Shown here: positions 19,815 to 30,325 of the stretch, piece after piece
How positions within the stretch are numbered: position 1 is the stretch's first letter
Layout of the letters: the number at the start of each line of letters is the position of its first letter
From: Peribacillus frigoritolerans
Lineage (GTDB): Bacteria; Bacillota; Bacilli; Bacillales; DSM-1321
Direction: 5' to 3'
DNA: 64,000 nt
Assembly: GCA_030562215.1 (NCBI GenBank)
Contig: JAUPFL010000001.1
Span: forward strand, 2,778,501-2,842,500
The notes under the pieces: model-generated
What the model was told of the DNA's origin: nothing
The model's input: the letters and a program-made list of their open reading frames with translations, nothing else
The model's database searches: none
Translations under genes and position numbers: made by a program

Positions 19815-20243
19815 ATGACTAAATATACTAAAGATGACATTCTGAACAAAGCGGCCGAGCTTGCTGAAATGATCGCCAGCACGGAAGAAGTCGATTTCTT
19901 TAAACGGGCAGAAGCTCACATCAATGAAAATCAAAAAATCCGTGAAATGATTGCCAGCATCAAGAGCTTGCAAAAACAGGCTGTAAACTTCCAACATTAC
20001 GGCAAAGAGAAAGCATACAGCCAAGTTCAAGCAAAAATTGATGCACTGGAAAAACAATTGGATGAACTTCCGATCGTGCAAGAATTCAAACAATCCCAAG
20101 TGGATGTAAATGACCTTTTACAAATGGTTTCTTCACAGGTATCGAATAAGGTGACTGACCTGATTATTGAATCGACCGAAGGTGATGTCCTTCGCGGTGA
20201 GACAGGTTCACAGGTACAAGCAGGCGGCGGAAGCTGTTCATGA
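19815..20243 (+). CDS. ymcA: YmcA/RicA regulatory protein
   Basis: This 142 aa helical DUF964-family protein is part of the YmcA-YlbF-YaaT complex, which in B. subtilis influences RNase Y activity, biofilm, competence and sporulation. It begins MTKYTKDDILNKAAELAEMI and ends with GGGSCS, the Cys being typical of the Fe-S-binding tail. ATG 19815 follows GAGGTGGAG, 1 bp after the miaB stop, so the two are co-translated. Confidence 0.92.
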   Translation: MTKYTKDDILNKAAELAEMIASTEEVDFFKRAEAHINENQKIREMIASIKSLQKQAVNFQHYGKEKAYSQVQAKIDALEKQLDELPIVQEFKQSQVDVNDLLQMVSSQVSNKVTDLIIESTEGDVLRGETGSQVQAGGGSCS

Positions 20244-20245
20244 AT

Positions 20246-20284
20246 ATTAAAAAAGCCCTTCTGATTTCAGAAGGGCTTTTTAAT
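20246..20284 (+). terminator. Terminator after ymcA
   Basis: AAAAAAGCCCTTCTGA and TCAGAAGGGCTTTTT form a strong stem. Confidence 0.93.
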
Positions 20285-20395
20285 ATGCGGAAATCCTTAT
20301 ACAGTGCCCATTCGTGACACATATCCCAAAACATGAGCATAAAATAACCTAGGTTTAAAACATTACAGCAGTTTTCAAACAATTAAAATTCTACG

Positions 20396-20424
20396 CACAC
20401 TAGACTTTTACCACGCATAGGATG
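20396..20424 (+). promoter_or_regulatory. Putative sigma-K promoter of cotE
   Basis: CACAC (20396-20400), 15 bp, then CATAGGATG (20416-20424) approximates the sigma-K pattern AC and CATAnnnTA. B. subtilis cotE has a sigma-K promoter in the same place. Match is by eye and imperfect. Confidence 0.4.
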
Positions 20425-20455
20425 AATGGAAACTGTATGAGGAGGGTTCGCTAGC

Positions 20456-20995
20456 ATGTCACAATATAGAGAGATAATTACTAAAGCGGTGGTGGCAAAA
20501 GGACGTAAATTCACAAAGTCCTCTCACACCATTTGCCCGGCTCATCATCCTTCTAGCATTCTAGGTTGTTGGATCATCAACCATAAATACGATGCAAAGA
20601 AAGTCGGCAAAAAGGTAGAAATTCACGGCAGCTACGAAATCAACGTCTGGTATTCTTATAACCAAAATTCGAAGACGGAAGTTGTAACTGAAAAAGTGCA
20701 ATATACCGACGTTATTTCGCTGAAATACCGTGATCCCGATTGTCTTGATGACCATGAAATCGTTGCAAAAGCTGTCCAACAGCCGAATTGTTTAGAAGCT
20801 TGCATCTCCCCATGTGGACAAAAAATCATTGTTCATGTGGAAAGGGAATTCTTTGTGGAAGTCGTCGGCGAAACGAAAATTTGTGTCGCTGTAAGTCCAG
20901 ATGGCCGCTGTGAGGATGACTGGGGCTCTGATTTCGATGATGAGGATTTCGAAGATTTAGATCCGGATTTCCTTGACGAATTCGAAGACGAATAG
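20456..20995 (+). CDS. cotE: Spore coat morphogenetic protein CotE
   Basis: CotE is 179 aa and organises outer-coat assembly on the forespore surface. It begins [19 protein letters not shown], contains [22 protein letters not shown], and ends in the typical acidic tail. ATG 20456 follows GAGGAGGG. It lies between ymcA and mutS as in B. subtilis. Intact; terminator follows. Confidence 0.97.
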   Translation: MSQYREIITKAVVAKGRKFTKSSHTICPAHHPSSILGCWIINHKYDAKKVGKKVEIHGSYEINVWYSYNQNSKTEVVTEKVQYTDVISLKYRDPDCLDDHEIVAKAVQQPNCLEACISPCGQKIIVHVEREFFVEVVGETKICVAVSPDGRCEDDWGSDFDDEDFEDLDPDFLDEFEDE

Positions 20996-21010
20996 AATAT
21001 AGAAATTAAT

Positions 21011-21042
21011 ACCGGATGACATTCCCTTCATCCGGTTTTATT
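21011..21042 (+). terminator. Terminator after cotE
   Basis: ACCGGATGA and TCATCCGGT pair around CATTCCCT, followed by TTTATTT. The rest of the 217 bp gap contains a TATAAT at 21158-21163 likely serving mutS. Confidence 0.85.
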
Positions 21043-21212
21043 TAATTTGAAGCGGGACAAGTACCTATGGCTTTACAGATACAGCTAGCTCACAATATAA
21101 AGGATAATTGATTTACCATGCAATTTCGAATACAGGCAATGTTGCTTTCCCGTATGTTATAATGAAGGACATAAAAGTGTAATAGATTTTAGTTTGGAAA
21201 GGTTTTGAAGGA

Positions 21213-23835
21213 ATGGCTGGATATACTCCGATGATACAGCAATATTTAAAAATTAAGGCAGAGTATCAGGATGCCTTTTTATTTTTTCGTTTAGGCGATT
21301 TTTATGAAATGTTTTTTGACGATGCACTGAATGCATCACAAGAGCTCGAGATCACATTAACGAGCCGAGAAGGCGGTAGTGAAGAGCGAATTCCGATGTG
21401 CGGCATTCCGTATCACTCGGCAGCTAATTATATTGATATATTGATAGAAAAAGGATTTAAAGTAGCTATTTGTGAACAAACCGAAGATCCGAAGCAAGCC
21501 AAAGGTGTGGTTCGCAGGGAAGTTGTCCAGCTGATTACTCCGGGAACGAAAATGGATAGTAAGGGTCTTCGTGAAAAGGAAAATAATTATATTGCCACCA
21601 TCACTTATTTTACGGATGGTCAGTTTGGCTTTGGATACAATGATTTATCGACAGGGGAAAATAAGGTTACATTGATTGAGAGTTTCGAGGAAGTTCTTAA
21701 TGAATTTGCCATCCTTGGTGCGAGTGAAGTGGTCATTGCCGAGGATTTCAATGAAGAATGGAAAAAAAGCTGCAAGAACGGGGCGCTGCCGCTCTATCCC
21801 TAGAGAGTAATTTGGTTCAAAGCGAGTCATTCGTTGCATTGCTTCATTTGCTAAAAGACCAGAAACTGGCGACAACGATCTCACGTTTATTGAATTATCT
21901 ATACCGTACCCAAAAACGCAGCCTGGATCATTTACAGCCAGTGCTCGCATATGAAACATCACAATATATGAAAATTGATTATTATAGCAAACGCAATTTG
22001 GAGTTAACTGAAACCATTCGTTCCAAAGGTAAAAAAGGCTCATTATTATGGCTGCTTGATGAAACAAAAACAGCCATGGGCGGAAGGATGTTGAAACAAT
22101 GGATTGATAGACCGCTCATTAATAAAAACAGATCGAGCGGAGACAAAGCCTTGTTGAAACCCTGAAAAATCAATACTTCGAACGGCAGGACTTACGTGAA
22201 CGGCTGAAAGAAGTGTACGACTTGGAGCGGCTTGCCGGAAGGGTGGCCTTCGGGAATGTAAACGCCCGGGACCTGATTCAACTGAAACGTTCATTGCAAC
22301 AGGTGCCGATCATTCGTGAAATCGTGAAGTCAATGGCTTCCAATCAGGATATTTCAATCCTGGCCGATAAATTGGATCCTTGCGAAGAAGTGACGGATCT
22401 GCTTGAAACGGCGCTAGTAGAAAACCCGCCATTGTCCGTGAAGGAAGGGAATATCATTCAGGACGGTTACCATAAGGAGCTGGATACATACAGGGATGCC
22501 AGCAGAAACGGGAAAACTTGGATTGCACAGCTTGAACGCGAAGAGCGGGAACGCACCGGGATCAAATCCTTGAAAATCGGATATAATCGTGTATTTGGCT
22601 ATTACATTGAAGTCACACGAGCAAATTTGCATCTGCTTGAAGAAGGCCGTTATGAACGGAAGCAAACTTTAACGAATGCCGAACGTTATATCACTCCTGA
22701 ATTGAAAGAAAAGGAAGCTTTGATTTTACAAGCAGAAGAAAAAAGCATCAGTTTGGAGTATGACCTATTCCTCAATCTTCGTGAAGAGGTCAAAAGCTAT
22801 ATCCCTCGCCTACAGGATTTGGCCAAAGGCGTCAGTGAACTGGATGTCCTGCAGTGCTTTGCGACGATTAGTGAAGAACGCCATTATGTGAAGCCTGTCT
22901 TTTCCGGTGATCGAAGAATCGTACTAAAGGAAGGCAGGCATCCAGTGGTCGAGAAAGTTCTTCAATCACAGGAGTATGTCCCAAATGACTGCTTTATGGA
23001 TGGAGACCGGGAGTTACTCTTGATCACAGGGCCCAATATGTCGGGTAAAAGTACGTATATGCGTCAAATTGCGCTAACATCGATTCTGGCGCAAATTGGA
23101 TGCTTCGTATCCGCAAGTATAGCTGAATTACCTATTTTTGATAAGGTATTTACCAGGATTGGCGCTGCAGATGATTTGATTTCCGGGCAAAGTACATTCA
23201 TGGTCGAGATGCTTGAAGCGAGAAATGCCATCATGAATGCGACAGAAAACAGTCTGATATTATTTGATGAAATAGGGCGGGGAACTTCAACTTATGATGG
23301 GATGGCGCTTGCTCAGGCCATCATTGAATATATTCATGAGGAAATTGGGGCAAAGACACTCTTTTCGACCCATTATCACGAATTGACTGTATTGGCAACG
23401 GAACTGCCAAAATTGAAAAATATCCATGTAAGTGCCATTGAGCAAAATGGAAATGTCGTTTTCCTTCATAAAATTAAAGAAGGGCCAGCAGATAAAAGCT
23501 ATGGAATTCATGTGGCTAAGCTAGCTGATTTACCGGAGCAGTTAATAGAGCGGGCGGCCGCTATTTTAGCGCAGCTAGAGAATGAAAATGGACAGGTAAA
23601 GGCGATTCCTGAACAGCCTGCTGCTGAAATAGCACCTATTGCCGAAGCTGACCCGGTAACACCCGTCAATGAGGCACAGCTTTCCTTCTTTGGGGAAGAA
23701 GCTCCTAAAGGAAGAGTGAATTCTTCACCAAAGGAAAAAAAGGTGCTGGATGACATAAAATCACTGGATATCCTTGAAATGACGCCGCTTGAGGCAATGA
23801 ATACCCTTTATAAATTACAAAAGAAACTTAAATGA
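21213..23835 (+). pseudogene. mutS: DNA mismatch repair protein MutS, two frameshifts
   Basis: MutS recognises base mismatches and small loops. Present are the mismatch-contact region [10 protein letters not shown] (residues about 33-42, with Phe-x-Glu after GDFYEMF), the P-loop [14 protein letters not shown], the Walker [17 protein letters not shown], and the C-terminal tail. ATG 21213 is chosen by family start [12 protein letters not shown]. Frame is lost in the A run 21762-21768 (adding A gives [15 protein letters not shown]) and the A run 22124-22128 (adding A gives [20 protein letters not shown]). mutL follows 22 bp later. If the breaks were real the cell would be a mutator. Confidence 0.92.
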
Positions 23836-23857
23836 GAATTAAAGTGAGGCGATAAAA

Positions 23858-25786
23858 ATGGGGAAAATCATACAGCTTGATGAGGCTTTATCTAATAAAA
23901 TCGCAGCTGGAGAAGTTGTTGAACGCCCAGCCTCAGTCGTTAAGGAACTAGTGGAAAACGCAATAGATGCAAACAGTACCATTATAGAGATTGAATTGGT
24001 GGAGGCTGGACTTGGTTCCATTCGGATCGTCGATAATGGCGATGGGATTTTGGCTGATGACATAGAAGCGGCATTTAAACGTCACGCCACTAGTAAAATA
24101 AAAGATGAAAATGATCTCTTCCGAATCCGAACACTTGGCTTCCGCGGTGAAGCGATGCCCAGTATTGCTTCAGTTTCCCGTTTTGAAATGAAAAGCAGCA
24201 CTGGCGAAGGTGTAGGAACGCGCATACTTCTTGAAGGAGGAATGGTTAAGGAACTTGAGGCTTCATCCAGCCGTAAAGGAACGGATATCCTGGTTTCCGA
24301 CTTGTTTTATAATACTCCTGCAAGGTTGAAATATATGAAAACCATTCATACCGAGCTAGGAAACATTACGGATGTCGCTAACAGGCTCGCACTTTCACAT
24401 CCGGATGTTTCTATACGGTTAACGCACAATGAGAAGCGTATCCTGCATACGAATGGTAACGGTGATGTCAGGCAGGTGCTAGCCGCAATCTATGGTGCGA
24501 ATATTGCCAAAAAGATGATTCCGGTTCAGGCAAGTTCCTTGGACTTCAAATTAACCGGATATATCGTCATGCCCGAGATCACCCGGGCTTCGAGGAATTA
24601 CATTTCAACCATGATAAACGGCCGCTTCATCAAAAACTATGCGCTCGTGAAAGCAATCCTGGATGGCTACCATACACTTCTGCCGATTGGGCGTTTTCCA
24701 ATTGCTTTGTTAAATATTGAAATGGATCCGATTCTTGTCGATGTCAATGTACATCCATCCAAAATGGAGGTAAGGCTCAGCAAGGAACAGGAATTGTACA
24801 GTCTTGTATCGGAAACGATCAAATCTTCGTTTAAAAGGATGTCTCTAATACCAAGCGGATATACACAAACAGCAAAGTCGGAACAGGTGAAAAGTGAGCA
24901 AACCACTCTGGAATTGGATCATGTTATGGAAAACGGCAAGCGTGTTCTTGAAGAAGCCAAGAAAGAAGCTTCACTCTTGAAGGATACCCTGATTCGGGAA
25001 AAGCAGGAACAAAAGAGTAATGTGGATCATTTCAATCTTGACCCAATAAAGGAAATAATCTATAGCAATGAACAGCAGCAAATGGAAGATGTCTATGTAC
25101 CGGTCTTACAAGATGATGAAAGCAAAAATTTCGAGTCGGCCGAAAAGTATACAACCTACACTGTCGAACAAGAGGAAGAAATCGAGGCGAAAGAACCGGA
25201 CAGCCGAATCCCTCCGATGTACCCGATTGGGCAAATGCATGGAACATATATTTTCGCCCAAAACGAAAAGGGTTTGTATATCATAGACCAGCATGCTGCC
25301 CAGGAACGGATCAAATATGAATATTTTAAAGAAAAGGTCGGACGTGTTGAAAACGAGCTACAGGATATGCTTGTTCCCATCACCCTTGAATTTTCAACGG
25401 ACCAGTGTATCCGGATAGATGAATATCGTCATGAGTTGGAAAAAGTCGGCGTCTATTTAGAAGAGTTTGGCTATAACGCCTATATTGTCCGATCGCATCC
25501 ACAATGGTTCCCTAAAGGAATTGAACAGGAAATCCTTGAAGAAATGATAGAACAATTGCTATCGATGAAAAAGGTCGACATCAAAAAATTGCGCGAAGAA
25601 GCAGCCATCATGATGAGCTGTAAAGCCTCCATAAAGGCTAACCGTCATCTGCGCAATGATGAAATCCAAGCACTATTGGATGAACTGAGGCGGACAACAG
25701 ATCCCTTCACATGCCCTCATGGAAGACCTATCATCATCTCGTATTCCATTTATGAAATGGAGAAAATGTTCAAACGGATCATGTAA
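23858..25786 (+). CDS. mutL: DNA mismatch repair protein MutL
   Basis: MutL is 642 aa. The N-terminal GHKL ATPase domain shows ENAIDAN, DNGDGI and [10 protein letters not shown]; a variable linker follows. The C-terminal domain has the endonuclease motif [12 protein letters not shown] and the zinc-associated CPHGRP, as expected for Bacillus MutL that nicks DNA itself. ATG 23858 has GTGAGGCG upstream. Unlike mutS it is undamaged over 1.9 kb. Confidence 0.96.
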   Translation: MGKIIQLDEALSNKIAAGEVVERPASVVKELVENAIDANSTIIEIELVEAGLGSIRIVDNGDGILADDIEAAFKRHATSKIKDENDLFRIRTLGFRGEAMPSIASVSRFEMKSSTGEGVGTRILLEGGMVKELEASSSRKGTDILVSDLFYNTPARLKYMKTIHTELGNITDVANRLALSHPDVSIRLTHNEKRILHTNGNGDVRQVLAAIYGANIAKKMIPVQASSLDFKLTGYIVMPEITRASRNYISTMINGRFIKNYALVKAILDGYHTLLPIGRFPIALLNIEMDPILVDVNVHPSKMEVRLSKEQELYSLVSETIKSSFKRMSLIPSGYTQTAKSEQVKSEQTTLELDHVMENGKRVLEEAKKEASLLKDTLIREKQEQKSNVDHFNLDPIKEIIYSNEQQQMEDVYVPVLQDDESKNFESAEKYTTYTVEQEEEIEAKEPDSRIPPMYPIGQMHGTYIFAQNEKGLYIIDQHAAQERIKYEYFKEKVGRVENELQDMLVPITLEFSTDQCIRIDEYRHELEKVGVYLEEFGYNAYIVRSHPQWFPKGIEQEILEEMIEQLLSMKKVDIKKLREEAAIMMSCKASIKANRHLRNDEIQALLDELRRTTDPFTCPHGRPIIISYSIYEMEKMFKRIM

Positions 25787-25788
25787 TT

Positions 25789-25837
25789 AAAAGCAATGGA
25801 GAACCCTTATGTAATGGGATTCTCCATTGCTTTTTTA
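25789..25837 (+). terminator. mutL terminator, copy 1 of a direct repeat
   Basis: AAGCAATGGAGAA and TTCTCCATTGCTT form the stem around CCCTTATGTAATGGGA, followed by TTTTTT. A very similar hairpin in the same orientation lies at 26666-26712. Confidence 0.88.
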
Positions 25838-25863
25838 GTTCAATGACCAAAAAATGACCACTT

Positions 25864-26050
25864 TTATTGTTCCATGCTCTTTTTTATTATAGCTTTTGAA
25901 AAGTTTTCTGCCGAGGAGTCCTGTATATTCCGAGCTTTTGAACGTCCTAATCTTTCTGATACCACTTTAGAACTTCTCCAATCTCCAACATTATAGTTGC
26001 ATGTGTATGTCGTAAATAATTGAATCCTCTTCATTTCATCAGGCATACTT
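25864..26050 (-). pseudogene. Tyrosine recombinase (phage-type integrase) C-terminal remnant
   Basis: Reading leftward, one frame gives FNYLRHTHATIMLEIGEVLK and the next frame continues KVVSERLGRSKARNI. This matches the HxxR-box region of XerC/phage-type integrases (typical DLRHTHAT ... VVSERLGHS). One frame break joins the two. Only about 60 C-terminal codons remain, and the tyrosine motif region is degraded (IQDSSAENF). It ends next to the mutL terminator, as integrase genes often end near an attachment site. Confidence 0.65.
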
Positions 26051-26320
26051 AGAATTTATATAATTTTACTTCCCAGGATTATTACTTGATATTATCAATA
26101 CTCATTTTTATTGTATCTTTGCAATATGCGAGTGGATATCATATTTGGTTAACATATCGATAATAAATATAGTGTGATTTTTAAATATATATCACTAGTT
26201 GGCGAGTAGGTATATAGAATGATATTGTTTACATAAAAAAGGATGAGAAAACTTGGTTTTAACTATTTTGCTTTATAAGTAGGTGATTTTTTCAGGGTGA
26301 GATGAGTCGGGAGGTATATA
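26051..26320. other. AT-rich stretch without recognisable gene
   Basis: No convincing reading frame or hairpin. The region would have carried the rest of the integrase if the remnant at 25864-26050 was once complete, but I cannot recognise more of it. Confidence 0.4.
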
Positions 26321-26530
26321 GTGTTGGTATTTTTCTTCTTCGATAATCAAAATGAAAACGAAATGGAAACTGAGCAACTTAGAGAACTCATGTTAAAATG
26401 GAAAAACAAATTCAAGAAGATGCAAATAATCGGACAATTGAATTTTATAGAACTGGATTTAGCACGTTCCTTTATTGATAAGAGAAGTTCTGAGCTCACC
26501 GGAAATAGAGTGAATAAACTGTTGCTATAG
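26321..26530 (+). CDS. Small hypothetical protein inside the relic region
   Basis: This is a 69 aa reading frame preceded by a good CGGGAGGT at 5-8 bp (GTG 26321 or TTG 26324). It has a Phe-rich start then an acidic/basic helix-rich body (EQLRELMLKWKNKFKKMQ). I recognise no family. It lies between the integrase remnant and the second terminator copy, so it may be cargo of the lost element. Confidence 0.35.
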   Translation: MLVFFFFDNQNENEMETEQLRELMLKWKNKFKKMQIIGQLNFIELDLARSFIDKRSSELTGNRVNKLLL

Positions 26531-26665
26531 GGGCAATTTGAGAAACTTTTATATTATAAGAAGAAACTCGGTAGAATATATAGATTGAATATGGATAATT
26601 GTATTGGATGGTCACCATAATGTAAGGTGTGGGTGAAGTAAATGTATCACTTTTAAACGGGTCAT

Positions 26666-26712
26666 AAAAAGCAATGGAATCCCTATGTAATGGGGGCATC
26701 CATTGCTTTTTT
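26666..26712 (+). repeat. Second copy of the mutL-type terminator hairpin (att-like direct repeat)
   Basis: AAAAAGCAATGGAATCCCTA, TGTAATGGGG and CATCCATTGCTTTTTT reproduce the 25789-25837 hairpin in the same orientation, about 877 bp away, with a few changes. Together the copies bracket the integrase remnant. Confidence 0.75.
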
Positions 26713-26790
26713 CGATTCCGATTTATTAGCCGCAATCCATGAAGTTATAAAGGCCCTTGAACAGGGTTGATCAAGTTCCCTTACTTATCT

Positions 26791-27447
26791 TCAATAATAA
26801 TAATAATACGGGGGATTGGGCTGGACTTGATAGTTGTATGCCGGGACAGTATACCTTTGGTTTTCATAATGAATATTATATTGTGGATATTGCTGCATGT
26901 CTTCTTCGGCTGCTCGATGGCAGTTGGCTGGCGGGCCGATGAATGTTGAGGGTTGAACGGGTGCAATTGTTTTTTTCCATTGGTTTTCATCCATGCAATA
27001 AGTATGTGCCATTATATTTGCAGGCGTCAATTTCAAGATATCCGAACCGAGGATAACCTCAGGTGTTGGTGCATTAAAAATGGCGAGCAGATGAGTATTA
27101 TCCGCATTAGCCACTTCATAATGCCACCAACCTTGTGGGACGTTGGCTACTTGACCGGGTTTAATGGGGTAATTTTGAATTTGCTTTGTAAATGGATTCA
27201 GTAATGAAACGGTTGCCGCTCCAGAAATGCAATACACTAGCTCTGCTGCATTTTGGTGATAATGCGGTTCTACGACATTGTCTGTACTAAGGTAAATATC
27301 TAATAATGAAACATTTTCGAGGGTGTTTAATTGTTTAACACCTAATACATTAATATAGTTTTGCTTGTCTTTTTTCATGAAATTGCTTTTATTGACATCG
27401 AAAAAGAATTGTGTGGATGGTGAAGTATAGTCCATATAGGATACCAT
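26791..27447 (-). CDS. Cupin-domain protein with Tyr/Pro-rich tail
   Basis: This 218 aa protein has a single cupin barrel around residues 60-150: the metal-binding motif PHYHQNAAELVYCISG and the second motif region PGQVANVPQGWWHYEV. It is most like oxalate decarboxylase/germin-type cupins, but too short for a bicupin enzyme. The tail is rich in Tyr, Gln and Pro and ends YYYYY. AAAAAGGAATG precedes the start. No signal peptide. Function unknown; a spore or surface location would be speculation. Confidence 0.75.
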   Translation of the reverse strand: MVSYMDYTSPSTQFFFDVNKSNFMKKDKQNYINVLGVKQLNTLENVSLLDIYLSTDNVVEPHYHQNAAELVYCISGAATVSLLNPFTKQIQNYPIKPGQVANVPQGWWHYEVANADNTHLLAIFNAPTPEVILGSDILKLTPANIMAHTYCMDENQWKKTIAPVQPSTFIGPPANCHRAAEEDMQQYPQYNIHYENQRYTVPAYNYQVQPNPPYYYYY

Positions 27448-27707
27448 GAATTTATCATTCCTTTTTAAGACTTGATTTTTCAGGATATGTTAAAACACAT
27501 TCTAATGTGCAATAACCCAGTGCGTTATTTGCCTATGGAGCTGATAAGGGGTGCTGATGAACTGTCATTGAATGAATGATAGGCTGTGACTTCGTGTAAC
27601 GTATCAGTCATTGTTATTATATCGATATTATTTTAAATGTTTTAAAACCGAAACTACTAATCTGATTATTGGATATAATCAATCTTTTGATAAGCAGCAT
27701 TTCCCCA

Positions 27708-27737
27708 TTGCGTAACTTTAAACTACAGTGATATAAT
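27708..27737 (+). promoter_or_regulatory. Promoter for the OPT transporter gene
   Basis: TTGCGT (27708-27713), 18 bp, TATAAT (27732-27737). The rest of 27448-27707 contains the divergent cupin leader and AT-rich sequence without other clear signals. Confidence 0.5.
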
Positions 27738-27778
27738 GTTCTCTGTGATTTTAAAGTTTAACATAGGAAGTGGCTAAA

Positions 27779-29656
27779 TTGTCGAACAATTCAAAAGAGA
27801 GTAAATTCGTCCCGTACGTCTCTTCATCTAAATCTCTACCGGAATTGACTGCAACTGCAATCATTCTAGGGATCATTCTTGCAATCGTATTCGGGGCGGC
27901 AAATGCATACTTAGGCCTACTTATTGGTTTAACTGTCTCTGCTTCTATACCCGCGGCGGTAATTTCAATGGCCATATTAAGAGGGGTTTTTCGCAGGGAT
28001 TCAATATTAGAAAACAATATTGTGCAAACGATGACCACGGCAGGTGAGGCTATTGGTGCCGGTGCTGTATTTACCATTCCGGCATTATTCATGTGGGACA
28101 TGGACGTGAGTCAAGCATTCATCATTTTCGTTGTATTAACTGGGGGTTTTTAGGGGTCTTCATGATGGTTCCCCTTCGCCAGCTTTTGATTGTAAGGGAG
28201 CATGAAACATTACCTTATCCAGAAGGCACGGCATGTGCCGAGGTCCTGAAGTCAGGGGAAAAGGGCGGTACAAGCGCCAAGCTAATCGGAGCCGGTTTGG
28301 TTATCGGCGGGGTTGTTAAAGGGCTTGGTGATGGGTTTAAGCTTTTCAAGACAGAGGTTGAAACAGGGATCACGAATTTTAAAAATGCAGTGGTTGGTCT
28401 TGATGCCTTTCCTTCCCTTTTGGGTGTAGGTTATATTATTGGACCGCGTGTTGCAGGACAAATGCTAGGTGGGGGTTATTGGCCTGGGTCGTTCTAATAC
28501 CGGCCATCAGCTTTTTGGCGGAAACAACGGAACAGCCATTTTCCCTTCAGATGTACCGATCGGTGAATTGGATGCATGGGGAATTTGGGATAATTATATA
28601 CGCTATATTGGTGCTGGTGCCGTTGCAACTGGCGGATTGATCACTTTGATCAAAACATTACCAATACTTTTCAGTTCAGTTATTGATACTCTTAAAGGCG
28701 TAAAAGCAAATAAAGGACAACTAAAATCGGGTTCTATCCGTACAGAACAAGACATACCGGCTAAATACGTTTGGTTGGGAACGATCATCGTAATTTTAAT
28801 CATTGCTTTCACACCTATAACAGATGTAGGAATCATCGGTGCGATTGCAATCGCGATTTTTGGATTTTTATTCGTGACAGTGGCTTCAAGGGTTGTTGGA
28901 ATCGTCGGCAGTTCTTCTTCCCCTGTTTCTGGAATGACGATAGCCACTCTATTGATTGTAGCGATCGTCTATAAAGCAACTGGTTTTACTGGTACGACTG
29001 GAATGGTAGCCGCGTTAACCGTCGCTGCGATCATTTGTACAGCACTTGCGGTTTCAGGTGATGTTTCCCAAGATCTTAAAACAGGATATATCGTCGGCGG
29101 AACACCATGGAAACAACAAGTTGCCATGATGATCGGTGTTGTTGCGTCCGCTTCTGTCATTGGTTTTATCCTGGTTCTGATGGATAACGCATATACGATG
29201 GGTTCTGCAGAACTGCCTGCACCTAAAGCGGCGCTTATGAAAATACTTGCCGAAGGTGTTCTAGGTGGAGATTTACCTTGGACTCTAATCTTTATCGGTG
29301 CGGCTATTTCCATTACATTAGAGTTTTTCGGTCTGAATTCACTTGTTGTTGCTGTCGGCATTTACTTGCCTGTTCATACTAGTGCCCCGATCATGATCGG
29401 TGGATTTATCCGATTCTTCGTTGAGTTCTTCTCGAAAACTAAAGAAGCACTTAAAGCACGGGTTGATAGAGGTGTATTATTTGCCTCTGGTTTAATAGCA
29501 GGTGAATCATTGATTGGTGTTCTTATTGCCATATTGATCGCAGCAGGTGTCCAAGTTCCGGCTGCGGCTAAATTAGCCAGTAATTTGCTGCCATTCTTAC
29601 TATTCCTTGCTCTAGCTGGCTTGCTTTGGTTCGTATCCAGCAAAGGGAAAAAATAA
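27779..29656 (+). pseudogene. OPT-family oligopeptide transporter, three frameshifts
   Basis: Joined frames give a ~625 aa multi-helix membrane protein of the OPT family. N-terminal ELTATAIILGIILAIVFGAANAYLG and the PYPEGTACAEVLKSGE segment are diagnostic. TTG 27779 has TAGGAAGTGG at proper spacing and is preferred to GTG 27770. Breaks: G run 28142-28146 (restores LTGGFLGVFMMVPLRQ), G run 28471-28475 (restores LGGGLLAWVVLIPAIS) and T run 28512-28516 (restores SFFGGNNGTAIF). Likely imports peptides by proton symport. A PqqD-like gene follows directly. Confidence 0.85.
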
Positions 29657-29657
29657 G

Positions 29658-30015
29658 ATGCTTCGTAAACGCCAATCAAAAAAGAGGAACCTGTTAACCA
29701 TGGTTCCCCTTTGGAAAGACGCGTCACAATGGTACAAGAATCTTCGGAAGCTACTTTTTGGTCATTCAAAGGACCAATTTTGTGGAACGAATTACAATTC
29801 GTTTCTTTAAACAACCTTCAGTCCGTAAAATCAAGCTTGATAAGTTTGGGGCATATGCCATTAAACAGATGGAGTTCCAGAGCAATGTAAATCAGATTTC
29901 TGAAGCGATGAGTGAACATTTTGGTGAGGAAGCAGAACCAGCCTTACCTCGGTTGATGAAATTTCTGGAGATTCTTGAGACTCATGATTGGATCATATGG
30001 AATGATGAAGAATAA
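29658..30015 (+). pseudogene. PqqD-family small protein next to OPT transporter, two frameshifts
   Basis: ATG 29658 lies 1 bp after the transporter stop, so the two are co-translated. Restoring one G near 29718-29722 and one T in 29755-29759 yields a continuous ~119 aa protein: MLRKRQSKKRNLLTMVPL, then WKDGVTMVQESSEATF, then IKLDKFGAYAIKQM and a C-terminal helical part ending DWIIWNDEE. The LDKFGA ... ISEAM pattern is PqqD-like. PqqD domains normally bind peptide substrates of RiPP enzymes, but no radical SAM enzyme is nearby. A role with the transporter is inference. Confidence 0.65.
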
Positions 30016-30020
30016 AAATG

Positions 30021-30060
30021 AAAAAAGCTGAAGCTCTTTTGGATGCTTCAGCTTTTTTCT
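30021..30060 (+). terminator. Terminator after the OPT-PqqD pair
   Basis: AAAAAAGCTGAAGC and GCTTCAGCTTTTTT form the stem. Confidence 0.9.
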
Positions 30061-30236
30061 GTTTTGAATTTAGTAAACAAAATTATCATTAGGTTTACGA
30101 CATTCTATTAAACTCGGACTGTAAGTATAGTTATTTGTAATGACTTTATATGTGTTGTATTCTTTTACTGTTAGTCATGATTAATGATTATGTAACTAAA
30201 GCAAAATCCAAATGATTGTCTGGACATTCATATAAC

Positions 30237-30281
30237 AAAACCTTACCCTGGATAAGATAACCTTATCCGGGGTTTTAGTTA
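30237..30281 (+). terminator. Hairpin upstream of the methyltransferase
   Basis: AAAACCTTACCCTGGATAAG pairs with CTTATCCGGGGTTTT. It lies in the 310 bp gap 30016-30325 and could be a terminator of an unseen small transcript or a leader structure. The rest of the gap is AT-rich. Confidence 0.5.
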
Positions 30282-30325
30282 AGAAGACCCTATATTTAAA
30301 AAACATGAAGCAGGTGCATATAACA

